Shown here: positions 55,036 through 62,103 of the stretch, piece after piece
Layout: each line of letters starts with the position of its first letter
How positions within the stretch are numbered: position 1 is the stretch's first letter
NCBI RefSeq assembly: GCF_000379625.1
Contig: NZ_KB903221.1
Location: forward strand, 62,292 to 126,291
DNA length: 64,000 nucleotides
Reading direction: 5' to 3'
Source of the DNA: Actinomycetospora chiangmaiensis DSM 45062
Lineage (GTDB): Bacteria; Actinomycetota; Actinomycetes; Mycobacteriales; Pseudonocardiaceae
Notes under the pieces: model-generated
The model's input: only the letters and a program-made list of their open reading frames with translations
Told to the model about the DNA's origin: nothing
The model's database searches: none
Program-made: the position numbers and the translations under genes

Positions 55036-56265
55036 GTGGCAGGGCCATACTCCGGACTGCGGGTCTTCGACCTCAGTCACGTCATCGCCGGACCCTTCTG
55101 CACCCGGCTGCTGGCCGACCTCGGCGCCGAGGTGATCCGCGTCGAACAGCCGAGCGGCGACCTCATGCGGGCTCTGCCGGTCCCCGTCGGCGACCCCGCG
55201 GACCACGTCTCCAGCGCCTACGCGCAGTACAACTGCGGCAAGCGCTCGATCGGCCTCGACCTCAAGGACCCGCGCGGTCGCGAGCTCGCCCTCGCGCTGG
55301 CCGACCGGGCCGACGTCGTCGTGGAGAACTTCGCCCCGGGCGCGCTCGACCGGCTCGGGCTGGGCTGGGAGGTCCTGCACACCCGCGACCCCCGGACGAT
55401 CCTGTGCTCGCTGTCGACCTTCGGCACCGAGGGGCCGTACGCGCACCTGTCCGGCTTCGGGCTGGTCGCGGAGGCGTACTCCGGCCTGATGTCGCTCACC
55501 GGCTCCGAGGGCGGCCCGCCGATGCACTTCGGCACGGCCCTGGCCGACGTGAACTCCGCGGTCCACGGGCTCGCCGCGATCGGTGCGGCGCTGTACCGGC
55601 GGGAGCACACCGGGGAGGGCACGCACGTCGACGTGTCGGCCTTCGACTCGCTGTTCGCGATGATCGACCAGCAGCCGGCCGCGGGCGCCTTCACCGACGG
55701 CGAGGCGGTGCACGGCCGCTACGGGAACCGCCACACCACGAGCGTGCCGTCCGGGGTGGCCACGTGCGCCGACGGCACCCACGTCGCCTACGGGATGGCG
55801 GGCGACGTCTTCTTCGCCCGGCTGGTCACTGCCATGGACGCACCCGACCTCGCGGAGCGCTACGGCACGGTCGCCGCGCGGGTGTCCGACCCCGGCCCGC
55901 TCTACGACCGCATCGAGGCGTGGGCCGCCACCTGGCCGACCGCCGACGCGCTGGTCGGGCACCTCGTCGCCCACGGCCTGTCCGCCGCACGGGTCCGCGG
56001 GGTGCGCGAGAATCTCGCCGACCCTCACCTGATCGCCCGCGGCACGCTCAGCCCCGTCGACGTCCCGGGGCACGGCGAGGTGCTCCTGCCCACCGCGCCC
56101 TTCCGGTTCTCCGGGGCCGAGGTGCGCCCCGGGGCCCCGCCGGGCGCGATCGCCGCCGACACCACGGCCGTCCTGCGCGAGGTCCTCGACCTCGACGACG
56201 ACGCCGTGACCGCCCTGTTCGACGAAGGCGTCGTCCACGGCCCGATCCCCGGAGGGACCCGATGA
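55036..56265 (+). CDS. CaiB/BaiF family III CoA transferase
   Basis: A 409-residue protein. GTG 55036 is chosen because GGGAGG lies eight bases upstream; GTG 55027 would overlap that site. LRVFDLSHVIAGPFCTRLLADLGAEVIRVEQPSGD is the family's N-terminal signature, NCGKRSIGLDLKDPRGRELALALADRADVVVENFAPGALDRLGLG follows, and the catalytic Asp is expected in ALADVNSAVHGLAAIG (about 165). It transfers CoA between an acyl-CoA and a free acid. It is the first of six co-directional genes with overlapping ends. Confidence 0.9.
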   Translation: MAGPYSGLRVFDLSHVIAGPFCTRLLADLGAEVIRVEQPSGDLMRALPVPVGDPADHVSSAYAQYNCGKRSIGLDLKDPRGRELALALADRADVVVENFAPGALDRLGLGWEVLHTRDPRTILCSLSTFGTEGPYAHLSGFGLVAEAYSGLMSLTGSEGGPPMHFGTALADVNSAVHGLAAIGAALYRREHTGEGTHVDVSAFDSLFAMIDQQPAAGAFTDGEAVHGRYGNRHTTSVPSGVATCADGTHVAYGMAGDVFFARLVTAMDAPDLAERYGTVAARVSDPGPLYDRIEAWAATWPTADALVGHLVAHGLSAARVRGVRENLADPHLIARGTLSPVDVPGHGEVLLPTAPFRFSGAEVRPGAPPGAIAADTTAVLREVLDLDDDAVTALFDEGVVHGPIPGGTR

Positions 56266-57032
56266 CCGTCACCCTGGAGCGGTCCGACGACGGGCAGGTG
56301 GCCACCCTGCGCTTCGTCGGCGACCACCCCAACGTCCTCGACCTGGCCACGCTCGAGGACCTGCTCGCGCGGGTGCGGGAGGTCGACGCCGACCGCGCGG
56401 TGCGGGTCCTCGTGATCACCGGGACCCCGACGGTGTTCTCCGGCGGCGCCGACCTCACCTCCCTCGGCGCCCTCGACGACGACACCTACCGCCACTACCT
56501 CGCCACCGAGTACCGGCTGTTCGCCGAGGTCGAGGCGCTGCCGCTGGTCACGGTCGCGGCGATCGCCGGGCCCTGCGTCGGGAACGCCACCGAGCTCGCC
56601 CTGGCCTGTGACTTCCGGCTCTGCACCGCCGACGCCCGCATCGGCCTGCCCGAGATGCGCGTCGGGTTCGTCGCGCCCGCCCAGCGGCTCACCGCCTTCG
56701 TCGGGATCGGTCGGGCCAAGGAGCTGCTCTACGGCGGGAGACTGCTCACCGCCGCCAACGCCCACGAACTCGGCCTCGTCACCACCGTCACCGACGACCT
56801 CGCGGGCGAGACGGTCCGCGCCGCGCAGCGCTACGCCGCCTACCCGCCGTTCGCCCTCGCCTTCACCAAGCAGGGCGTGCACCGCTGCTACGGCGCCGAC
56901 GCGCGCCGCTTCGACGCCGCGGAGCAGGAGGCGGCGTTCCTGACCTTCCGCGGGCCCGACTTCGCCGAGGGCGCAGCGGCCGCGCTCGAGGGCCGGCGGC
57001 CGCACTTCACCTCGCAGCGGCCTGCGTCATGA
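56262..57032 (+). CDS. Enoyl-CoA hydratase/isomerase (crotonase family)
   Basis: A 256-residue crotonase-fold protein from ATG 56262, overlapping the CoA-transferase stop codon. The oxyanion-hole segment FSGGADLTSLG, the first catalytic Glu in CVGNATELALACDFRL and the second in RIGLPEMRVGFV are all present, so hydratase activity is plausible. It would add water to a trans-2-enoyl-CoA made by the acyl-CoA dehydrogenase at 59460. The stop overlaps the amidohydrolase-like start. Confidence 0.88.
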   Translation: MTVTLERSDDGQVATLRFVGDHPNVLDLATLEDLLARVREVDADRAVRVLVITGTPTVFSGGADLTSLGALDDDTYRHYLATEYRLFAEVEALPLVTVAAIAGPCVGNATELALACDFRLCTADARIGLPEMRVGFVAPAQRLTAFVGIGRAKELLYGGRLLTAANAHELGLVTTVTDDLAGETVRAAQRYAAYPPFALAFTKQGVHRCYGADARRFDAAEQEAAFLTFRGPDFAEGAAAALEGRRPHFTSQRPAS

Positions 57033-57949
57033 TCATCGACCTGCTGGCCGGCGCCGTGCCCGACGCCGAGGCCTTCGCGCTCTCCGAGGCCGTCACGCTG
57101 GGCCGGCTGCGCGGGTACGCCGAGCACTTCGGGGGCGACCTGGAGCCCGCCCGCACCCACGACGAGGTGACCGCACGCTGGGGCGCGGCCCGGGTGTCCG
57201 CCCGCGACCGGGCCCCGGCCGAGACCGAGTTCCTCGCCATGCTCGACGAGGGCGGCATCGACCTCGCCGGGGTCTACACCGAGTCGTTCGGGTCCCGGCT
57301 CGGGGTCCCGACCGCGGGCAACGACGTCGTCGCGGACTTCGTCGCCCGGCATCCCGCCCGGGTGGTCGGCTTCGCCGGGATCGACCCCTGGGAGGCCGAT
57401 GCCGGGCGCCACGTCGACGAGGCCGTCGCGCGGGGTCTGTCCGGCGTCGTGCTCTCCCCGTTCAAGCAGCAGCTGCTGCCCGAGGACCCGCGGATGGCCC
57501 GCGTGTTCGGGCGGTGCGAGGCGCTCGGCGTGCCGGTGCTGCTACATACCGGGATCAACTGGTCGCTCGACGCGGCCTACGACGTCGGGCACCCCCGCCA
57601 CGTCGACGCCGTCGCCCGCGCGTTCCCCGACCTGAAGCTCGTCGCGCTGCACGCGGGATGGCCGTGGGTCGAGGACATGCTGATGGTCGCCTGGCGGCAC
57701 CGGCACGTGTACGTCGACCTGTCCGCGCATCGGCCACGCACCTTCACCCGGCCCGACTCGGGATGGGCGCCGCTGCTGCGCCTCGGCAACCGCCAGCTCG
57801 CCGACCGCGTGCTGTTCGCCTCCACCTGGACGCTCCTCGGCGTCCCGCCGGGTCGGCTCGTCGAGGAGGTCCGGGCGCTCCCCCTCGACGACGCCACGAT
57901 CGACCGCTGGCTCGGCGGGAACGCCGCGCGACTGCTCGGGAGGGCCTGA
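57029..57949 (+). CDS. Amidohydrolase 2-like protein with incomplete metal site
   Basis: A 306-residue TIM-barrel protein. LLHTGINWSLDAAYDVGHPRHVDAVARAFPDLKLVALHAGWPWVEDMLMVAWRHRHVYVDLSA is the C-terminal half of an amidohydrolase-2 barrel with its two histidines. But the N-terminal D-x-H-x-H is missing (MIIDLLAGAVPDAEAF), and the final GSD is replaced by FASTWTLLG. Metal binding is therefore doubtful; it may be a decarboxylase or hydratase with altered chemistry, or a structural protein. Its position within the acyl-CoA operon indicates a role in the same pathway. Confidence 0.8.
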   Translation: MIIDLLAGAVPDAEAFALSEAVTLGRLRGYAEHFGGDLEPARTHDEVTARWGAARVSARDRAPAETEFLAMLDEGGIDLAGVYTESFGSRLGVPTAGNDVVADFVARHPARVVGFAGIDPWEADAGRHVDEAVARGLSGVVLSPFKQQLLPEDPRMARVFGRCEALGVPVLLHTGINWSLDAAYDVGHPRHVDAVARAFPDLKLVALHAGWPWVEDMLMVAWRHRHVYVDLSAHRPRTFTRPDSGWAPLLRLGNRQLADRVLFASTWTLLGVPPGRLVEEVRALPLDDATIDRWLGGNAARLLGRA

Positions 57950-59463
57950 TGCTGGTCCACGACATCGTCCGCCACCACGCCCGGGCCCGCGGCGGCGCCG
58001 TCGCCCTCGTGGTCGACGACCGGGAGATCACCTACCGGGCACTGCAGGACCTCGTCGACCGCACGGCCGGCGCGCTCGCCGCCCGCGGCGTCGGGCACGG
58101 CGACCGCGTCGCGGTGCTCGCGAAGAACAGCCTGGAGTACGTCCAGCTCTACTTCGCGACGGCGGGTCTGGGCGCGATCCTCGTCCCGCTGAACTTCTGG
58201 CACCGCGCGGGCGAGCACGCCTACACGATCGACGACGCCGATCCCGCGCTGTGGTTCGTCGAGGCCGGCTACGACGACGTCGTGGGCGAGGCCCGGGCCG
58301 CGCACCCGGATCTGCCGGTGCTCCGGATCCCCGGCCCGGAGGGCGACCGTGCCGACTGGGACGCCTTCCTCGCGGCCGCCGTCGCGGTGCCCCCGTCGGT
58401 GGTCGCCGACGAGGACGCCCACATGATCCTCTACACGTCCGGGACGACGGGACGCCCGAAGGGCGCGGTCCTGTCGCACCGGCGCACCGTGGACGACGCC
58501 CTCGCGATGGCCGCCGTGCTGCGCGCGCACGACCGCGACGTGTTCATGAACTACTTCCCGCCGTTCCACGTCGGGAACTGGGACCACATGAAGCCGTTCC
58601 TGCTCATGGGCGGCACGGTGATCCTGCTCCGCGAGTTCGACCCCGACGTCGTGCTGACCCTGCTCCCCCGCCACCGGGTGTCGGTCGTCCTGGGCGTCCC
58701 GACGATGCTCCACGCCCTGATCACCCACGAGCGCTTCCCGACGACGGACACGTCGTCGATCCGGCTGCTGTACTACGGCGCCTACGACCCGAGCGGCATC
58801 ATGGACCGCACCGCCGCGGCCCTCGGTGCCCGCGAGGGCCGCGTCGCGTTCGCGCACACCTACGGGCTCACCGAGGCGGGCCCGTTCGTCACCTGGTGCC
58901 CGCCCGAGGACGTCTTCGCGCGGTGGGGGTCGGTCGGCCGCCCGATGCCCGGCGTCGACGTCGCCCTGCTCGCGCCCGACGGCGGGGAGGTGCCGGCGGG
59001 CGAGCCCGGCGAGATCTGCGTCCGCGGCCCGCGGATGTCGGGCTACTGGCGCAACCCCGAGGCGAGCGCGGTGGCCCTCGCCGACGGCTGGCTGCACACC
59101 GGCGACGTCGCCGTCGCCGACCCCGACGGCTTCCTGACGATCGTCGACCGCACCAAGGACATGATCCGCTCCGGCGGGCAGAACGTGTGGTCCAAGGAGG
59201 TCGAGGACTGCCTGGCCCACCACCCCGCCGTCGTCGACGTGGCCGTGATCGGCGCGCCGGACCCGGTCTACGAGGAGCAGGTCGTGGCCGTCGTGGTCCC
59301 GCACGACGGCGGGTCGGACGCGCTCGCCGACGAGCTCGCGGCCTTCGTGCGGGCCCGTCTCGCGGGCTACAACACCCCACGCCGGGTGCACTTCGTCGAC
59401 GCGTTCCCGCGGACCGCCGTCGGGAAGATCCAGAAGCACGTCCTGCGGGAGATGTTCCGGTGA
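57949..59463 (+). CDS. AMP-forming acyl-CoA synthetase
   Basis: A 504-residue ligase from ATG 57949. Motifs: MILYTSGTTGRPKGAVLSH (about 158-176), YGLTEAGPFVTW, GWLHTGDVAVADPDGFLTIVDRTKDMIRSGGQNVWSKEVE, and the catalytic lysine in RTAVGKIQKHVLRE at the C-terminus. Unlike the ligase at 679 it has the canonical YTSGTTG. It activates a carboxylic acid to its CoA ester for the operon's dehydrogenase and hydratases. A TTCCCGACGACGG motif lies at 58735, read as FPTTD. Confidence 0.9.
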   Translation: MLVHDIVRHHARARGGAVALVVDDREITYRALQDLVDRTAGALAARGVGHGDRVAVLAKNSLEYVQLYFATAGLGAILVPLNFWHRAGEHAYTIDDADPALWFVEAGYDDVVGEARAAHPDLPVLRIPGPEGDRADWDAFLAAAVAVPPSVVADEDAHMILYTSGTTGRPKGAVLSHRRTVDDALAMAAVLRAHDRDVFMNYFPPFHVGNWDHMKPFLLMGGTVILLREFDPDVVLTLLPRHRVSVVLGVPTMLHALITHERFPTTDTSSIRLLYYGAYDPSGIMDRTAAALGAREGRVAFAHTYGLTEAGPFVTWCPPEDVFARWGSVGRPMPGVDVALLAPDGGEVPAGEPGEICVRGPRMSGYWRNPEASAVALADGWLHTGDVAVADPDGFLTIVDRTKDMIRSGGQNVWSKEVEDCLAHHPAVVDVAVIGAPDPVYEEQVVAVVVPHDGGSDALADELAAFVRARLAGYNTPRRVHFVDAFPRTAVGKIQKHVLREMFR

Positions 59464-60707
59464 GCCCCGACCCCGACGTCGCCCTCCTGCTGCAGGAGCT
59501 GGACGCCTTCGTCGACGCCGAGATCGTCCCGCTGCAGGCGCAGGACGACAACGAGCGGTTCTTCGACCACCGCCGCGAGTTCGCCCGCACCGACGTCGAG
59601 GCGGGCGGGCTCCCGCGACGGGAGTGGGAGGAGCTGCTCGCCGAGGCCTGCCGTCGGGCGGACGCGGCCGGGTTCTACCGCTACTCGCTGCCCACCGAAC
59701 TCGGCGGCCGCGCCGGCACGGAGTCGGCGATGGCCGCGATCCGGGAGCACCTCGCCCACCGCGGGCTGGGGCTGCACAACGACCTCCAGAACGAGCACTC
59801 CGTCGTCGGGAACCTCGTCTTCGCGCACCTGCTGTATCTCTACGGGACGCCGGAGCAGCGTGAGGAGCTGGTCGAGGACGTCATCACCGGGCGGCGGGGC
59901 CTGGCCTTCGGGCTGACCGAGCCCGGGCACGGCAGCGACGCGACATGGATGGAGACGACGGCGCGCCGCGAGGGCGACGCCTGGGTGATCGACGGGGCGA
60001 AGCGGTGGAGCACGGGCGTGCACCGCGCGAGCCACGAGATGGTCTTCGCGCGGACGTCGGGTGAACCCGGGAGCGCCCGCGGGTTGTCCGCGTTCCTGGT
60101 GCCCACCGACACCCCGGGGTTCGAGGTCCCCTTCTACTGGTGGACGCTCAACATGCCCACCGACCACGGGGAAGTCGTGCTGCGCGACGTGCGCGTCCCG
60201 GCGTCCGCCCTGTTCGGGGGCGAGGGCGAGGCGCTGTCGGTGGCACAGACGTTCGTGCACGCCAACCGCATCCGACAGGCAGCCTCGAGCCTCGGCGCGG
60301 CGCAGTACTGCATCGACCGTGCGGTCGCCTTCGCCCGGGAGCGGCACACGTTCGGCCGCCCCCTCGCGAGTCGGCAGGCGATCCAGTGGCCACTCGTCGA
60401 GCTGCACACCGAGGCCACCATGCTGCGCGCACTCATCCGCGACACCGCCGCCGAACTCGACGGGTGCCGGCGTGAGGGCCGCCCCGAGGTGTCGGTGGGC
60501 CACCACGTCTCGATGTGCAACTACCGCGCCAACCGGCTCGTGTGCGAGGCGGCGGACCGGACGATGCAGGTGTTCGGCGGCGTCGGCTACTCGCGCCACG
60601 AACCGTTCGAGCACATCTACCGGCATCATCGCCGGTACCGCATCACCGAGGGCGCGGAGGAGGTGCAGATCCGTCGTGTCGCCGGGCAGCTCTTCGGCTT
60701 CCTCTGA
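59460..60707 (+). CDS. Acyl-CoA dehydrogenase
   Basis: A 415-residue enzyme from GTG 59460, overlapping the ligase stop codon. FGLTEPGHGSDATWMETTARREGDAWVIDGAKRWSTG is the middle-domain signature, and QVFGGVGYSRHEPFEHIYRHHRRYRITEGAEEVQIRRVAGQLFGF is the C-terminal signature with the FAD-contacting region and the Glu that acts as catalytic base in many members. It would oxidise the acyl-CoA made by the ligase. The C-terminal 32 bases overlap the next gene. A complementary motif copy (CCGTCGTCGGGAA) lies at 59800. Confidence 0.9.
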   Translation: MSPDPDVALLLQELDAFVDAEIVPLQAQDDNERFFDHRREFARTDVEAGGLPRREWEELLAEACRRADAAGFYRYSLPTELGGRAGTESAMAAIREHLAHRGLGLHNDLQNEHSVVGNLVFAHLLYLYGTPEQREELVEDVITGRRGLAFGLTEPGHGSDATWMETTARREGDAWVIDGAKRWSTGVHRASHEMVFARTSGEPGSARGLSAFLVPTDTPGFEVPFYWWTLNMPTDHGEVVLRDVRVPASALFGGEGEALSVAQTFVHANRIRQAASSLGAAQYCIDRAVAFARERHTFGRPLASRQAIQWPLVELHTEATMLRALIRDTAAELDGCRREGRPEVSVGHHVSMCNYRANRLVCEAADRTMQVFGGVGYSRHEPFEHIYRHHRRYRITEGAEEVQIRRVAGQLFGFL

Positions 60708-61491
60708 GCCCGTCGTCCTGAGCAGCTCCGAGAACGGGGTGCGCACGCTGACGCTGCACAACCCGCGGCGGAAGAACGCCCTCGGGGCCGACGGGTGGGC
60801 GGCGTTGGCCACCGAGCTCGCCGCCGCGCGCGACGACGGGACGCGGGTGCTGGTCCTCCGCGGCACGGGTGGGGACCTCTGTGCCGGGGCCGACCTGTCC
60901 GACGTCGGGCCGGGGCACCCGCTGGCCCGGATGCGCCGGATCAACGACGTGGCGCTGACGCTCCACGACCTCCCCGTGCCGTCGATCGCGGTGGTCGACG
61001 GCGTGGCGGTGGGCGCCGGGTGGAACCTCGCGCTCGGGTGCGACCTCGTCGTCGCCACCCCGCGGTCACGCTTCTCGCAGATCTTCGCGGCCCGCGGGCT
61101 CTCGCTCGACCTCGGCGGGTCCTGGCTGCTCCCCCGCCTCGTCGGGATGGCGCAGGCCAAGCGGCTGGCGCTGCTCGCCGAGATGATCGACGGCGAGGAG
61201 GCGCACCGGCTCGGGCTCGTCTCCTACCTCGTGGAGCCCGCCGAGGTCGACGCGACCGTCGCCTCGCTCGTGGCGCGACTCGTCGCGGGGCCGCCGGTCG
61301 CCCTCGCCCAGACGAAGGAACTGCTGCACGGCGCGGTCGGGCTGACGCTCGCGGAGGCCCTGCGCCACGAGGCCCGGGCGCAGGCCGTGAACCTCGCCGG
61401 CGACGACGCGGCGGAGGCCTTCGAGGCCTTCCGCGAGAAGCGCCCGACGTCGTTCACCGGCGGGTGGAGCCCCGACACCCGCGGCGGGTGA
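60676..61491 (+). CDS. Crotonase-family protein (PaaG-type enoyl-CoA isomerase/hydratase)
   Basis: A 271-residue protein. GTG 60676 is the only reasonable in-frame start before the conserved region and lies inside the dehydrogenase gene. The core reads NGVRTLTLHNPRRKNALG, LCAGADLSDVG (oxyanion hole), AVGAGWNLALGCDLVVATPRSRFSQIFAARGLSLDLGGSWLLPRLVG. The first crotonase Glu is Asn here, while LSLDLGGSW keeps an Asp where PaaG-type isomerases have their catalytic Asp. So isomerase rather than hydratase activity is likely. It ends the operon. Confidence 0.87.
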   Translation: MSPGSSSASSEPVVLSSSENGVRTLTLHNPRRKNALGADGWAALATELAAARDDGTRVLVLRGTGGDLCAGADLSDVGPGHPLARMRRINDVALTLHDLPVPSIAVVDGVAVGAGWNLALGCDLVVATPRSRFSQIFAARGLSLDLGGSWLLPRLVGMAQAKRLALLAEMIDGEEAHRLGLVSYLVEPAEVDATVASLVARLVAGPPVALAQTKELLHGAVGLTLAEALRHEARAQAVNLAGDDAAEAFEAFREKRPTSFTGGWSPDTRGG

Positions 61492-61551
61492 CGGTCGGGC
61501 AACCGGGTGGTGGTCCGTTTCGACCGGTCCGCGCGCGACGACCCGGGCGGT

Positions 61552-62007
61552 ATGGCGACCGTCGCGCACTACCTCGAGATCCAGGCCCCCGCCGACCGCT
61601 GCTACCAGTGGTGGCGCCCGCTGACCCACCTCCCCCAGATCATGCCGGACGTGAAGAGCGTCGAACCCAAGGACGGTTCCGCCACCGAGACGCACTGGGT
61701 GGTCTCCGGCCCGCTCGGCAAGGACGTCGAGTGGGACGCGCGGATCATCGACGAGGAGGTCGACCGCAAGATCGCCTGGACCTCCATCGAGGGCAGCAAC
61801 AACACCGTGGAGACCGGCGGCGCGGTCCGCTTCGACGACCACGGCGCGTCGACCGGCGTCGAGGTCAGCCTCCACGTCGACACGCCCGCCGGGGCGCTGG
61901 GCGACGTCGTCGCGAAGCTCTTCGCCGACCCGCAGAAGAAGGTCGAGGAGGCCCTCGACGCGTTCAAGAAGCTGATGGAGGCGCAGCCGCCGTCGGCGGC
62001 CGTCTGA
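61552..62007 (+). CDS. SRPBCC-family (polyketide cyclase/dehydrase-like) protein
   Basis: A 151-residue START/SRPBCC-fold protein from ATG 61552: ATVAHYLEIQAPADRCYQWWRPLTHLPQIMPDVKSVEP, WEWDARI-type VEWDARIIDEEVDRKIAWTS, and a long C-terminal helix DPQKKVEEALDAFKKLMEA. The fold binds hydrophobic ligands; many actinomycete members are cyclase/dehydrase-annotated without known function. It lies 60 bases after the acyl-CoA operon and ends ten bases before a strong hairpin. It is unlikely to be CoxG, being 30 kb from the cox genes. Confidence 0.83.
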   Translation: MATVAHYLEIQAPADRCYQWWRPLTHLPQIMPDVKSVEPKDGSATETHWVVSGPLGKDVEWDARIIDEEVDRKIAWTSIEGSNNTVETGGAVRFDDHGASTGVEVSLHVDTPAGALGDVVAKLFADPQKKVEEALDAFKKLMEAQPPSAAV

Positions 62008-62017
62008 CGGTCCGCAG

Positions 62018-62048
62018 GCGGGACCGTGTCCGTCGGACACGGTCCCGC
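62018..62048. terminator. Hairpin with perfect 14-base stem, likely terminator
   Basis: GCGGGACCGTGTCC-gtc-GGACACGGTCCCGC lies ten bases after the SRPBCC stop codon and before the tail remnant on the other strand, so it can end transcripts from both sides. The inner 19 bases are the reverse complement of those in the palindrome at 15438-15464. Confidence 0.72.
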
Positions 62049-62058
62049 GCGGAACGCC

Positions 62059-62103
62059 TCAGCCCGGCGTCGTCCCCACGATCCAGGTGACGCCGAAGCG
62101 GTC
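62059..62103 (-). pseudogene. Tail remnant of a VOC/PhnB-like gene
   Basis: The minus strand encodes DRFGVTWIVGTTPG and a stop at 62059. DRFGVxWxV is the usual C-terminal end of glyoxalase/VOC PhnB-like proteins. No VOC sequence precedes it: upstream is the end of the propeller gene (stop at 62102), in another frame. This looks like the scar of a gene whose front part was lost or replaced. Confidence 0.5.

Noticed and set aside
61552-62007. SRPBCC gene as coxG of the CO dehydrogenase system
   Set aside because: It is about 30 kb from coxMSL, in another operon context, and the family is large and diverse.
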